Source of the DNA: Pseudomonas serboccidentalis
GTDB lineage: Bacteria; Pseudomonadota; Gammaproteobacteria; Pseudomonadales; Pseudomonadaceae
Length of the DNA stretch: 64,000 nt
Direction: 5' to 3'
NCBI RefSeq assembly: GCF_028830055.1
Contig: NZ_CP101655.1
Location: forward strand, 434,001-498,000
Below are positions 54,943 through 64,000 of the stretch, piece by piece. Made by a program: the position numbers and the translations under genes. Within the stretch, counting starts at the first letter, position 1. Every line of letters starts with the position of its first letter. The notes under the pieces are model-generated. The model was not told the DNA's origin. It saw nothing but the letters and a program-made list of their open reading frames with translations, and searched no databases.

Positions 54943-56129
54943 GCCGCCCGCAACAGATTACCGTTCTGGGGGCCACCGGCTCGATCGGTCTGAGCACCCT
55001 GGACGTCATCGCTCGTCATCCTGAGCGTTATCAGGTTTTTGCTTTGAGCGGTTTCACGCGCCTGAGCGAGTTGCTGGCCTTGTGCATTCGTCATGTGCCG
55101 CAATTTGCGGTAGTGCCGGAAGCGGCGGCGGCTCGCGGTCTGCAGGACGACTTGCGGGCTGCCGGTCTGTCCACTCGCGTGCTGGTAGGGGAGGAGGGCC
55201 TGTGTCAGGTCGCTTCCGCTCCTGAAGTCGATGCCGTGATGGCGGCTATCGTCGGCGCCGCGGGCCTGCGTCCGACCCTGGCGGCGGTGGAGGCTGGGAA
55301 GAAAATCCTCCTGGCCAATAAAGAAGCGTTGGTGATGTCCGGCGCGCTGTTCATGCAGGCTGTACACAAGAGCGGCTCGGTGCTGCTGCCGATCGACAGC
55401 GAGCACAACGCAATCTTCCAGTGCATGCCGCAGGATTTTGCCCGTGGCCTGGGCGCCGTCGGCGTACGACGGATTTTGCTCACGGCTTCGGGCGGGCCTT
55501 TCCGTCAGACGCCGTTGAGCGAGCTGGCGCATGTTTCGCCTGATCAGGCGTGTGCGCACCCGAACTGGTCCATGGGTCGCAAGATCTCGGTGGATTCGGC
55601 CAGCATGATGAACAAGGGCCTGGAGTTGATCGAGGCGTGTTGGTTGTTCGACGCCAAACCTTCGCAGGTCGAGGTGGTGATCCATCCGCAGAGTGTGATT
55701 CACTCGTTGGTCGACTACGTGGATGGCTCGGTGTTGGCACAGTTGGGCAACCCTGACATGCGCACCCCGATTGCCAATGCACTGGCTTGGCCTGAGCGTA
55801 TCGACTCGGGTGTGGCACCGCTGGATCTGTTTGCCATTGCGCGCCTGGATTTCGAGGCGCCGGACGAAGAACGCTTCCCTTGTCTGCGCCTGGCGCGACA
55901 GGCGGCCGAGGCGGGTAACAGCGCGCCGGCCATGCTCAATGCGGCCAACGAAGTGGCGGTCGCGGCGTTTCTCGACGGACGCGTGGGTTATCTGGAAATC
56001 GCGAGTATCATCGAGGATGTGTTGAATCTCGAGCCTGTGGTTACGCTGGAGCATCTGGATGCGGTGTTTACCGCAGACGCGAAAGCGCGGATTCTGGCCG
56101 GGCAATGGCTGAGTCGTCACGGCCGATAG
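54939..56129 (+). CDS. dxr: 1-deoxy-D-xylulose-5-phosphate reductoisomerase
   Basis: This 396-residue NADPH enzyme commits DXP to the MEP isoprenoid pathway, supplying uppS substrates. The NADPH motif GATGSIG is at about 11-17, the acidic metal site around [10 protein letters not shown] (about 148-157), and [20 protein letters not shown] (about 205-224) follows. The start is taken as GTG 54939 (GTGA overlap with the cdsA stop), which gives the family N-terminus [16 protein letters not shown] 54924 would add five residues and is less likely. Confidence 0.95.
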   Translation: MSRPQQITVLGATGSIGLSTLDVIARHPERYQVFALSGFTRLSELLALCIRHVPQFAVVPEAAAARGLQDDLRAAGLSTRVLVGEEGLCQVASAPEVDAVMAAIVGAAGLRPTLAAVEAGKKILLANKEALVMSGALFMQAVHKSGSVLLPIDSEHNAIFQCMPQDFARGLGAVGVRRILLTASGGPFRQTPLSELAHVSPDQACAHPNWSMGRKISVDSASMMNKGLELIEACWLFDAKPSQVEVVIHPQSVIHSLVDYVDGSVLAQLGNPDMRTPIANALAWPERIDSGVAPLDLFAIARLDFEAPDEERFPCLRLARQAAEAGNSAPAMLNAANEVAVAAFLDGRVGYLEIASIIEDVLNLEPVVTLEHLDAVFTADAKARILAGQWLSRHGR

Positions 56130-56183
56130 CTGTTGCAGCACCATGGCGTCACGCGACACTGAACAGGATTGCGGAGAAAGTAG

Positions 56184-57536
56184 ATGAGCGCGCTCTATAT
56201 GATTGCCGGCACCCTGATCGCTTTGGGTGTGCTGGTCACCTTTCACGAATTCGGCCATTTCTGGGTCGCGCGTCGCTGTGGCGTCAAGGTTTTGCGTTTT
56301 TCCGTGGGCTTCGGCATGCCCCTGTTGCGCTGGCACGACAAGCAGGGCACCGAGTTTGTCGTCGCCGCGATTCCGCTGGGCGGCTACGTCAAAATGCTCG
56401 ATGAGCGTGAAGGCGAAGTGCCGGCCGACCAGCTTCATCAGTCCTTCAATCGCAAATCGGTTCGCCAGCGTATCGCCATTGTCGCGGCTGGGCCGATCGC
56501 CAACTTCCTGCTGGCCCTGGTGTTTTTCTGGGTGCTGGCCATGCTCGGCAGCGAGCAGATCCGCCCGGTCATCGGTGCCGTCGAATCCGGCAGCATCGCG
56601 GCCAGGGCCGGTTTGAGTGCCGGCCAGGAAATCGTCGCCATCGATGGTGAGCCGACGTCCGGCTGGGCTGCCGTCAATCTGCAGCTGGTCCGGCGTCTGG
56701 GGGAGAGCGGTTCCCTGCAGTTGCTCGTGCGCGAGCAGGATTCGACCGCAGAGACTCCTCGCGAGCTGGCGCTGGATCATTGGCTCAAAGGGGCCGACGA
56801 GCCCGATCCGATCCGCTCGCTCGGCATTCGCCCATGGCGTCCGGCCTTGCCTCCGGTGCTGGCCGAACTCGATCCAAAAGGTCCGGCGCACGCCGCTGGT
56901 CTGAAAACCGGTGACCGTCTGCTGTCGCTCGACGGCCAGGCGCTGGGTGACTGGCAGCAGGTGGTCGATACCGTTCGTACGCGTCCTGATACCAAAATCA
57001 TGCTGCGCATCGAGCGCGACGGTGCTCAAATCGACATCCCGGTGACCCTGGCGGCACGCGGCGAAAGCAAGTCGCCGAGCGGTTATCTCGGGGCTGGCGT
57101 AAAGGCCGTAGACTGGCCGCCGGAAATGATCCGCGAAGTCAGTTATGGTCCGCTGGCCGCGATTGGCGAGGGTGCCCGTCGTACCTGGACCATGAGCATC
57201 CTGACGCTGGACTCACTGAAGAAAATGCTGTTTGGCGAGCTCTCGGTAAAAAACTTGAGTGGGCCGATAACCATTGCTAAAGTGGCGGGCGCTTCTGCCC
57301 AGTCGGGCGTTGCTGATTTCCTGAATTTCCTTGCTTATCTGAGTATTAGCCTGGGGGTTCTGAATTTGCTGCCCATTCCTGTACTGGATGGGGGGCATTT
57401 GTTGTTTTATCTGATTGAGTGGGTGCGTGGTCGCCCCTTGTCGGATCGGGTGCAAGGTTGGGGGGTGCAGATCGGTATCAGTTTGGTGGTCGGAGTGATG
57501 TTGCTTGCTCTGGTCAATGATCTGGGTCGACTGTAA
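56184..57536 (+). CDS. rseP: RseP/MucP site-2 zinc protease
   Basis: A 450-residue inner-membrane intramembrane protease. The zinc motif HEFGH is at about 20-24 in TM1, and the second metal motif is in PIPVLDGGHLL (about 397-407). Two PDZ domains (about 125-290) lie in the periplasmic loop, the second with LDPKGPAHAAGLKTGDRLLS. In Pseudomonas, MucP cleaves anti-sigma factor MucA after AlgW, freeing AlgU, which would drive the candidate promoter upstream of lptF in this window. Confidence 0.96.
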   Translation: MSALYMIAGTLIALGVLVTFHEFGHFWVARRCGVKVLRFSVGFGMPLLRWHDKQGTEFVVAAIPLGGYVKMLDEREGEVPADQLHQSFNRKSVRQRIAIVAAGPIANFLLALVFFWVLAMLGSEQIRPVIGAVESGSIAARAGLSAGQEIVAIDGEPTSGWAAVNLQLVRRLGESGSLQLLVREQDSTAETPRELALDHWLKGADEPDPIRSLGIRPWRPALPPVLAELDPKGPAHAAGLKTGDRLLSLDGQALGDWQQVVDTVRTRPDTKIMLRIERDGAQIDIPVTLAARGESKSPSGYLGAGVKAVDWPPEMIREVSYGPLAAIGEGARRTWTMSILTLDSLKKMLFGELSVKNLSGPITIAKVAGASAQSGVADFLNFLAYLSISLGVLNLLPIPVLDGGHLLFYLIEWVRGRPLSDRVQGWGVQIGISLVVGVMLLALVNDLGRL

Positions 57537-57610
57537 AGCTTCGCTGAATTGCGAATCTGCCGCATTTTGCGGCAGTTTGTTTATTGCCAGTTGGAATAAG
57601 AAAGGACTTC

Positions 57611-60001
57611 ATGAAACGTCTGCTGCTAACTGCGGTTCTCACCGTATTGATGATCGCCGAAGTTCACGCCGAGTCCTTCACTATCTCTGATATTCGCGTC
57701 AACGGCCTCCAGCGGGTCTCCGCGGGTAGCGTGTTTGGTGCCTTGCCGTTGAACGTCGGCGAGCAGGCGGATGATCGTCGCCTGGTGGAATCCACTCGTG
57801 CGTTGTTCAAAACCGGTTTCTTTCAAGATATCCAGCTGGGCCGCGAAGGCAACGTTCTGGTGATCACGGTCGTCGAACGTCCGTCGGTCGCCAGTATCGA
57901 GATCGAAGGCAACAAGGCGATCTCCACTGAAGACCTGATGAAAGGCCTCAAGCAGTCCGGTCTGTCCGAAGGTGAAATCTTCCAGCGCGCCACCCTTGAA
58001 GGTGTTCGTAACGAGCTGCAACGTCAGTACGTTGCCCAGGGCCGTTACTCGGCAACGGTCGATACCGAAGTGGTGTCGCAGCCGCGTAACCGCGTTGCGC
58101 TGAAAGTGAAGATCAACGAAGGCACCGTGGCTGCCATCCAGCACATCAACGTGGTGGGTAACACGGTCTTCCCTGATGACGACCTGATCGACCTGTTCGA
58201 GCTGAAAACCACCAACTGGCTGTCGTTCTTCAAGAACGACGACAAGTACGCCCGTGAAAAACTGTCCGGTGACCTGGAGCGTCTGCGTTCCTACTACCTG
58301 GACCGCGGCTACATCAACATGGATATCGCTTCGACCCAGGTGTCCATCACCCCGGACAAGAAGCACGTCTACATCACCGTCAACATCACCGAAGGCGAGA
58401 AGTACACCGTACGTGACGTCAAACTCAGCGGTGACCTGAAAGTTCCTGAAGACCAGATCAAGTCGCTGTTGCTGGTGCAGAAAGGCCAGGTGTTCTCGCG
58501 CAAGCTGATGACCACCACGTCTGAACTGATCACCCGCCGCCTGGGTAACGAGGGCTACACCTTCGCCAACGTCAACGGCGTACCGCAGCCGCATGACGAC
58601 GATCACACCGTGGACATCCTGTTCGCCGTCGACCCGGGCAAGCGTGCCTACGTCAACCGCATCAACTTCCGTGGCAACACCAAGTCCGAAGACGAAGTGC
58701 TGCGTCGCGAAATGCGTCAGATGGAAGGTGGCTGGGCTTCGACCTACCTGATCGATCAGTCCAAGACCCGTCTTGAGCGTCTGGGCTTCTTTAAAGAAGT
58801 GAACGTTGAGACGCCGGCTGTTCCGGGTGTCGACGACCAGGTGGACGTGAACTACGCCGTTGAAGAACAGGCTTCCGGTTCGATCACCGCCAGCGTCGGT
58901 TTCGCCCAGAGCGCCGGTCTGATCCTCGGCGGTTCGATCACCCAGAACAACTTCCTCGGTACCGGTAACCGCGTCAGCGTCGGCCTGACCCGCAGCGAAT
59001 ACCAGAGCCGCTACAACTTCGGTTACGTTGACCCGTACTGGACCGCCGATGGCGTGAGCCTGGGTTACAACGCGTTCTATCGCACCACCGACTACAAAGA
59101 TCTCAACATCGACGTAGCCAGCTATGCGGTAGACAGCCTGGGTGCCGGCGTCAACGTTGGCTACCCGATCAGCGAGACTTCGCGCCTGACCTTCGGTCTG
59201 TCTGCTCAGCAGGACAAGATCAAGACCGGTCAGTACACCGTTGACGAGATCTTCGACTTCGTTAACAAAGAAGGCGATCAGTATCTGAACTTCAAGGCTT
59301 CGGCTGGCTGGTCCGAGTCGACCCTGAACAAGGGCGTATTGCCGACCCGTGGTCGTTCCCAGAGCCTGACCCTGGAAACCACCATTCCGGGCAGCGACCT
59401 GTCGTTCTACAAACTCGACTACCGTGGTCAGTTGTTCCAGCCGATTACCGAAAACTATACCCTGCGTCTGCACACCGAGCTGGGTTATGGCGACGGTTAT
59501 GGTTCGACCGACGGCTTGCCGTTCTATGAAAACTACTATGCTGGTGGTTTCAACTCGGTTCGTGGCTTCAAGGACAGCACCTTGGGTCCTCGTAGTACTC
59601 CGAGTCGTGGTCAGGGGGTTACTGGTAACGTCGGTACGATTGCCGACCCCGATCAGGATCCATTGCCATTCGGTGGTAACGTGCTGATTCAGGGCGGTGC
59701 TGAGGTCCTGTTCCCGCTGCCATTCGTGAAGGATCAGCGCTCGCTGCGTACTTCGGTATTCTGGGATGTGGGTAACGTATTCGACTCCAAGTGCCAGAAG
59801 ACGACTAACGCGACCGTAGGCTCCACGTCATCCACGCAGTGCAACGACATCAGCCTGAGCAACATGGCCAGTTCCGTTGGTGTGGGTGTGACCTGGGTCA
59901 CCGCACTGGGTCCGCTGAGTTTTGCTCTGGCGATGCCGGTCAAGAAACCGGATAACGCTGAAACTCAAGTGTTCCAATTCTCCCTCGGCCAGACGTTCTA
60001 A
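57611..60001 (+). CDS. bamA: Outer-membrane protein assembly factor BamA
   Basis: A 796-residue Omp85 protein that folds beta-barrel proteins into the outer membrane. The signal peptide ends in EVHAES (about 21). Five POTRA domains span about 22-420 and a 16-strand barrel follows, with the conserved loop-6 VRGF motif (FNSVRGFKDS) and a C-terminal Phe (SLGQTF). ATG 57611 is chosen because AAAGGA precedes it by 4 bases and a signal peptide follows; the frame from 57584 would add nine residues. It precedes skp as usual. Confidence 0.97.
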   Translation: MKRLLLTAVLTVLMIAEVHAESFTISDIRVNGLQRVSAGSVFGALPLNVGEQADDRRLVESTRALFKTGFFQDIQLGREGNVLVITVVERPSVASIEIEGNKAISTEDLMKGLKQSGLSEGEIFQRATLEGVRNELQRQYVAQGRYSATVDTEVVSQPRNRVALKVKINEGTVAAIQHINVVGNTVFPDDDLIDLFELKTTNWLSFFKNDDKYAREKLSGDLERLRSYYLDRGYINMDIASTQVSITPDKKHVYITVNITEGEKYTVRDVKLSGDLKVPEDQIKSLLLVQKGQVFSRKLMTTTSELITRRLGNEGYTFANVNGVPQPHDDDHTVDILFAVDPGKRAYVNRINFRGNTKSEDEVLRREMRQMEGGWASTYLIDQSKTRLERLGFFKEVNVETPAVPGVDDQVDVNYAVEEQASGSITASVGFAQSAGLILGGSITQNNFLGTGNRVSVGLTRSEYQSRYNFGYVDPYWTADGVSLGYNAFYRTTDYKDLNIDVASYAVDSLGAGVNVGYPISETSRLTFGLSAQQDKIKTGQYTVDEIFDFVNKEGDQYLNFKASAGWSESTLNKGVLPTRGRSQSLTLETTIPGSDLSFYKLDYRGQLFQPITENYTLRLHTELGYGDGYGSTDGLPFYENYYAGGFNSVRGFKDSTLGPRSTPSRGQGVTGNVGTIADPDQDPLPFGGNVLIQGGAEVLFPLPFVKDQRSLRTSVFWDVGNVFDSKCQKTTNATVGSTSSTQCNDISLSNMASSVGVGVTWVTALGPLSFALAMPVKKPDNAETQVFQFSLGQTF

Positions 60002-60046
60002 GCGTCTGACCCAAGATAACGACAATGGATTTTGTAGGAGTGCATC

Positions 60047-60550
60047 GTGCGTAAGTTGACTCAATTGGTTCTCCTGGCCTCCGTACTGGTGGCAGGCCCG
60101 GCGTTCGCCGACATGAAAATCGCCGTTCTGAACTATCAGATGGCGCTGCTCGAATCCGACGCGGCCAAGAAATACGCCGTGGATGCCGAGAAGAAGTTCG
60201 GTCCGCAACTGACCAAGCTCAAGACGCTGGAAAGCAGCGCCAAGGGCATTCAGGACCGTCTGATGGCCGGTGGCGACAAAATGCAGCAGGGCGAGCGTGA
60301 GCGTCTGGAGCTTGAATTCAAGCAAAAGGCTCGTGACTTCCAGTTCCAGTCCAAGGAGCTGAACGAAGCCAAGGCTGTTGCCGACCGCGAAATGCTCAAG
60401 CAACTGAAGCCGAAACTGGATAGCGCAGTGGAAGAAGTCATCAAGAAAGGTGGTTTTGACCTGGTGTTCGAGCGTGGCGCAGTAATCGATGTCAAGCCTC
60501 AGTACGACATCACGCGCCAGGTTATCGAGCGCATGAATCAGCTGAAGTAA
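60047..60550 (+). CDS. skp: Periplasmic chaperone Skp/OmpH
   Basis: A 167-residue periplasmic trimeric chaperone that escorts unfolded outer-membrane proteins to BamA. The signal peptide is cleaved near PAFADMKIA (about 22). The rest is a long charged coiled-coil arm (about 60-130) with a beta-rich body at both ends. The start is GTG 60047 with TAGGAG 6 bases upstream; no ATG is better placed. It is followed by lpxD after 3 bases. Confidence 0.94.
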   Translation: MRKLTQLVLLASVLVAGPAFADMKIAVLNYQMALLESDAAKKYAVDAEKKFGPQLTKLKTLESSAKGIQDRLMAGGDKMQQGERERLELEFKQKARDFQFQSKELNEAKAVADREMLKQLKPKLDSAVEEVIKKGGFDLVFERGAVIDVKPQYDITRQVIERMNQLK

Positions 60551-60553
60551 CCC

Positions 60554-61609
60554 ATGACCGTGACTATCAAGCTCGGCCAGTTGGCCGAGTTCCTCGGCGC
60601 CACCCTGCGTGGCGACCCCGAGACGCAAATTACTGGGCTAGCCACCTTGCAGGAGGCTGGCCCAGCTCAGTTGAGCTTTCTGGCAAATCCTCAATATCGC
60701 AAATACCTGGCAAGTTGCCAGGCGGCTGCGCTGTTGCTCAAAGAGGCCGATGCCGACGGTTTTGCCGGCAACGCGCTGGTGGTGCCGGATCCTTACCTGG
60801 CTTACGCACGCATCTCGCACCTGTTCGATCCCAAGCCAAAAGCCACTGCGGGTGTTCATCCCACGGCGGTGATTGCGCCGGATGCGGTGGTTGATCCAAG
60901 CGCCAGCATTGGCCCGTTCGTGGTGATCGAAGCTGGTGCGCGCATCGGTGCGCAGGTCACCCTGGGCGCCCATTGCGTCATCGGTGCCCGCAGTGAAATC
61001 GGTGAGGGTGGCTGGCTCGCTCCGCGGGTGACGCTGTACCACGACGTGCGCATCGGCAAGCGTGTGGTGATCCAGTCCGGTGCCGTGCTCGGCGGTGAAG
61101 GCTTCGGTTTTGCCAACGAGAAGGGCATTTGGCAGAAGATCGCCCAGATTGGCGGTGTCACCATCGGCGACGATGTCGAGATTGGCGTGAACACCGCCAT
61201 CGACCGTGGTGCGCTGGCCGATACCGTGATCGGCAACGGCGTGAAGCTCGACAACCAGATCCAGATCGCCCACAACGTCCAGGTCGGTGATCACACTGCC
61301 ATGGCGGCGTGCGTCGGGATCTCCGGCAGCACCAAAATCGGCAAGCACTGCATGCTCGCCGGTGGCGTCGGCCTGGTCGGGCATATCGATATTTGCGACA
61401 ACGTTTTCCTGACCGGGATGACCATGGTGACTCACTCGATTACCGAACCGGGCGCCTACTCTTCCGGCACAGCCATGCAACCAGCGGCCGAATGGCGCAA
61501 AAGCGCGGCACGCATCCGTCAGCTCGATGACCTCGCGCGACGTTTGAAGCAGCTGGAAAAGCGCGTTGGGGAAGTGACCCCCGGCGGCAATGCTTCATCT
61601 GATGGCTGA
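60554..61609 (+). CDS. lpxD: UDP-3-O-(3-hydroxyacyl)glucosamine N-acyltransferase
   Basis: A 351-residue enzyme of lipid A synthesis that adds the N-linked 3-hydroxyacyl chain from acyl-ACP. An N-terminal uridine-binding domain (about 1-100) is followed by a left-handed beta-helix of hexapeptides (about 105-300), with the catalytic His in [22 protein letters not shown]-terminal helix for ACP docking ends the chain. It is 3 bases after skp. Confidence 0.96.
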   Translation: MTVTIKLGQLAEFLGATLRGDPETQITGLATLQEAGPAQLSFLANPQYRKYLASCQAAALLLKEADADGFAGNALVVPDPYLAYARISHLFDPKPKATAGVHPTAVIAPDAVVDPSASIGPFVVIEAGARIGAQVTLGAHCVIGARSEIGEGGWLAPRVTLYHDVRIGKRVVIQSGAVLGGEGFGFANEKGIWQKIAQIGGVTIGDDVEIGVNTAIDRGALADTVIGNGVKLDNQIQIAHNVQVGDHTAMAACVGISGSTKIGKHCMLAGGVGLVGHIDICDNVFLTGMTMVTHSITEPGAYSSGTAMQPAAEWRKSAARIRQLDDLARRLKQLEKRVGEVTPGGNASSDG

Positions 61610-61636
61610 TACCATTTCCATATCAAGTGTGCACAG

Positions 61637-61685
61637 CCTCTAGACTGCCTCCTTGATTTGCTAGAGGAGTGCGCGTCAGTCGCGC
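61637..61685 (+). other. Two adjacent hairpins in the lpxD-fabZ spacer
   Basis: CCTCTAG (61637) pairs with CTAGAGG (61661), then GCGCG-TCAGT-CGCGC (61671-61685). The 106-bp spacer is the largest in the skp-lpxB run. Confidence 0.55.
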
Positions 61686-61715
61686 TCCCAATCTTTACAT
61701 AGGCTTCCCCCCGAA

Positions 61716-62156
61716 ATGATGGACATCAACGAGATTCGCGAATACCTGCCTCACCGTTACCCGTTCCTGCTAGTGGACCGGGTGGTGGAACTGGACACTG
61801 AAGGCAAGCGCATTCGCGCCTACAAGAATGTCAGCATCAATGAGCCATTCTTCAATGGTCACTTCCCGGCGCATCCAATCATGCCGGGCGTGCTGATCAT
61901 CGAAGCGATGGCCCAGGCTGCCGGGATCCTCGGTTTCAAAATGCTCGACGTGAAACCGGCTGACGGCACCCTGTATTACTTCGTCGGTTCCGACAAGCTG
62001 CGCTTCCGTCAGCCGGTTCTGCCGGGTGACCAGTTGATCCTCGAAGCCAAGTTCATCAGCTGCAAGCGTCAGATCTGGAAGTTCGAGTGCCAGGCTTCGG
62101 TCGACGGCAAACCGGTCTGCTCTGCTGAAATCATCTGTGCGGAACGCAAACTATGA
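61716..62156 (+). CDS. fabZ: 3-hydroxyacyl-ACP dehydratase FabZ
   Basis: A 146-residue hot-dog-fold enzyme of fatty-acid synthesis that dehydrates 3-hydroxyacyl-ACP. The catalytic His lies in [20 protein letters not shown] (about 48-67; His50). It competes with LpxA for the same ACP substrate, so its position beside lpxA balances phospholipid and lipid A synthesis. It may start at ATG 61716 or the next ATG. It overlaps lpxA by 4 bases (ATGA). Confidence 0.96.
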   Translation: MMDINEIREYLPHRYPFLLVDRVVELDTEGKRIRAYKNVSINEPFFNGHFPAHPIMPGVLIIEAMAQAAGILGFKMLDVKPADGTLYYFVGSDKLRFRQPVLPGDQLILEAKFISCKRQIWKFECQASVDGKPVCSAEIICAERKL

Positions 62157-62929
62157 GTTTGATTGACCCTCGCGCAATCATCGATCCGTCGGCCGTTCTG
62201 GCTGACGGCGTTGAGGTCGGCCCGTGGTCGATCATCGGCGCAGGTGTGGAAATCGGCGAGGGCACCGTGATCGGACCGCACGTGGTCCTCAAAGGCCCGA
62301 CCCGAATCGGCAAGCATAATCGTATCTACCAGTTTTCCTCGGTAGGCGAGGACACGCCCGATCTGAAGTACAAGGGCGAAGAAACCCGCCTGGTGATCGG
62401 TGACCACAACGTCATTCGCGAAGGCGTGACCATTCACCGTGGCACCGTGCAGGACCGTTCGGAAACCACGCTGGGCGATCACAACCTGATCATGGCCTAT
62501 GCCCACATCGGGCATGACAGCGTCATCGGCAATCACTGCATTCTGGTCAACAACACCGCGTTGGCCGGGCATGTGCACGTCGACGACTGGGCGATCCTTT
62601 CCGGGTTCACCCTGGTTCACCAGTACTGCCACATCGGCGCGCACAGCTTTTCCGGTATGGGCACCGCAATCGGCAAGGACGTCCCGGCGTTCGTGACCGT
62701 GTTCGGTAACCCGGCCGAAGCGCGCAGCATGAACTTCGAGGGTATGCGTCGTCGCGGTTTCAGTGAAGACGCCATCCACGCCCTGCGTCGCGCTTATAAA
62801 ACCGTGTATCGCCAGGGGTTCACCGTGGAACAGGCGCTGGCCGAACTGGCCGAACCTGCTGCGCAGTTCCCGGAAGTCGCGGTGTTCCGTGACTCGATCC
62901 AGTCGTCGACTCGCGGCATCACTCGCTGA
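62153..62929 (+). CDS. lpxA: UDP-N-acetylglucosamine O-acyltransferase
   Basis: A 258-residue trimeric enzyme that performs the first lipid A step, moving a 3-hydroxyacyl group to UDP-GlcNAc. Hexapeptide repeats form a left-handed beta-helix (about 1-185); the catalytic His is in [15 protein letters not shown] (His about 121). A C-terminal helical domain follows. It is coupled to fabZ by ATGA and followed by lpxB after 2 bases. Confidence 0.97.
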   Translation: MSLIDPRAIIDPSAVLADGVEVGPWSIIGAGVEIGEGTVIGPHVVLKGPTRIGKHNRIYQFSSVGEDTPDLKYKGEETRLVIGDHNVIREGVTIHRGTVQDRSETTLGDHNLIMAYAHIGHDSVIGNHCILVNNTALAGHVHVDDWAILSGFTLVHQYCHIGAHSFSGMGTAIGKDVPAFVTVFGNPAEARSMNFEGMRRRGFSEDAIHALRRAYKTVYRQGFTVEQALAELAEPAAQFPEVAVFRDSIQSSTRGITR

Positions 62930-62931
62930 TC

Positions 62932-64000
62932 ATGGCCAATCTGCGTATTGCGCTGGTGGCGGGCGAAGCTTCCGGTGATATTTTGGGCGCCGGTCTGATG
63001 CGCGCCCTCAAGGCGCAACATCCGGCGGTCGAGTTCATCGGCGTCGGCGGCCCGTTGATGCAGGCCGAAGGCCTGACGTCCTACTTCCCCATGGAGCGTC
63101 TGTCGGTCATGGGGCTGGTTGAAGTGCTCGGGCGGCTGCGCGAGTTGCTCAAGCGCCGCAAGGACCTGATCGCCACGTTGATTGCCGAGAAACCGGATGT
63201 GTTCATCGGCATCGACGCTCCGGATTTCAACCTCAATATCGAACTCAAGCTGCGTCAGGCCGGGATCAAGACCGTGCACTACGTCAGCCCGTCGGTATGG
63301 GCGTGGCGGCAGAAGCGCGTGCTGAAGATTCGCGAAGGCTGCGATCTGATGCTGACGCTGTTGCCGTTCGAAGCAAAATTCTACGAAGAGAAGGGCGTAC
63401 CGGTACGCTTCGTCGGTCACACGCTGGCCGATACCATTCCGCTGCAGGCTGATCGCGCCGCTGCGCGTGCCGAATTGGGCTTGCCCGACGGTCCGCTGGT
63501 CGCCTTGATGCCGGGCAGTCGCGGTGGCGAAGTCGGGCGTCTGGGGGCGCTGTTCCTCGACACGGCCGAGCGCCTGCGGGCCATGCGTCCAGGCTTGCGC
63601 TTCGTCATACCGTGCGCGAATGCCGAGCGTCGCGCTCAGCTCGAGGAGCTGCTTGCGGGTCGCGACTTGCCGGTAACCCTGCTCGACGGCAAGTCCCATC
63701 TGGCGCTGGCGGCGTGCAACGCGGTATTGATCGCCTCCGGTACGGCCACGCTAGAAGCGTTGCTGTACAAACGGCCGATGGTCGTCGCGTATCGCCTGGC
63801 GCCGCTGACGTTCTGGATTCTCAAGCGCATGGTCAAGAGCCCGTACGTGTCGCTGCCGAACCTGCTGGCCCAGCGCCTGTTGGTGCCGGAATTGTTGCAG
63901 GATGATGCAACGGTCGAGGCGCTGGCGCAGACCCTGTCGCCGCTGATCGAAGGCGGCGAAGAGCAGACCCGTGGCTTCGACGAGATTCACCGCACGTTGC
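62932..64000 (+). CDS. lpxB: Lipid A disaccharide synthase, 3' end outside the window
   Basis: The first 356 residues of a protein normally near 375-380 are visible, so only about 20 are missing. LpxB joins UDP-2,3-diacylglucosamine and lipid X into the lipid A disaccharide at the inner membrane. The N-terminal [16 protein letters not shown] (about 8-23), [14 protein letters not shown] (about 116-129) and [19 protein letters not shown] (about 269-287) are GT19 hallmarks. No stop occurs before the window end. ATG 62932 follows the lpxA stop after 2 bases. Confidence 0.95.
   Translation, partial: MANLRIALVAGEASGDILGAGLMRALKAQHPAVEFIGVGGPLMQAEGLTSYFPMERLSVMGLVEVLGRLRELLKRRKDLIATLIAEKPDVFIGIDAPDFNLNIELKLRQAGIKTVHYVSPSVWAWRQKRVLKIREGCDLMLTLLPFEAKFYEEKGVPVRFVGHTLADTIPLQADRAAARAELGLPDGPLVALMPGSRGGEVGRLGALFLDTAERLRAMRPGLRFVIPCANAERRAQLEELLAGRDLPVTLLDGKSHLALAACNAVLIASGTATLEALLYKRPMVVAYRLAPLTFWILKRMVKSPYVSLPNLLAQRLLVPELLQDDATVEALAQTLSPLIEGGEEQTRGFDEIHRTL

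Overview
The window looks like chromosomal DNA of a Pseudomonas of the P. fluorescens group. The evidence is gene order (wspEFR-prfB-lysS; mexL/J/K-like; plsB; dapD-glnD-map-rpsB-tsf-pyrH-frr-uppS-cdsA-dxr-rseP-bamA-skp-lpxD-fabZ-lpxA-lpxB), high GC, and two families of intergenic palindromes (GTAGGAGCTGCCG... and GTAGGAGTGAGCCTGCTCGC...) typical of that group. No tRNA, rRNA, insertion sequence, CRISPR array or intact prophage was seen. About 61 protein genes are called; the first (wspE) and last (lpxB) are cut by the window ends.

Layout. 1-3.8 kb: end of the Wsp surface-sensing operon (CheA-like hybrid kinase, methylesterase, diguanylate cyclase), which makes c-di-GMP. 4-6.7 kb: prfB with its +1 programmed frameshift, then lysS. 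6.8-11 kb: a TetR regulator, a lipoprotein, a DUF1704/QEGLA metalloprotease-like protein, a lipoprotein hydrolase and a small membrane protein. 11-13 kb, minus strand: a DUF4398 lipoprotein and an OmpA-type lipoprotein (LptF-like) behind a candidate AlgU promoter, plus a small conserved protein. 13.2-22 kb: ppc, adk, tsaB, a small gene coupled to a DUF72 gene, a PEP-mutase-family enzyme, an extensin-like protein, a two-repeat protein and rsmJ. 22.1-27 kb: MexL-like repressor divergent from a MexJK-like RND pump.

27-28.9 kb is the unusual part. It holds a gene-free probable interspersed element, nine tandem 71-72 bp units each carrying one REP half, a second-family palindrome, and then a structured leader of about 240 nt ahead of a DUF6124 gene. 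In this leader one segment (28408-28427) carries two 7-nt antisense boxes. Each box matches two target copies, one pair upstream and one pair downstream, and the downstream pair covers the ribosome-binding site. This is the architecture of the C4/CI antisense-RNA immunity switches of phages P1 and P4, and it is the strongest candidate here for an under-described regulatory system.

28.9-38.5 kb: DUF4197 and YbaY-like proteins, plsB, a cold-shock protein, rlmA, dapE and an NdvB-like glucan synthase. As I recall it, the block from the cold-shock gene to ndvB lies elsewhere in P. aeruginosa PAO1, so a rearrangement boundary is inferred near 32.7 kb. 38.6-46 kb: tcdA, csdE/csdA, dapD, an ArsC-like reductase, a Na+/H+ antiporter and dapC. 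46-64 kb: glnD and map, then the rpsB-to-lpxB run for translation, isoprenoid, phospholipid, outer-membrane-protein and lipid A synthesis. dapC, dapD and dapE all belong to the succinylase branch of lysine/diaminopimelate synthesis.
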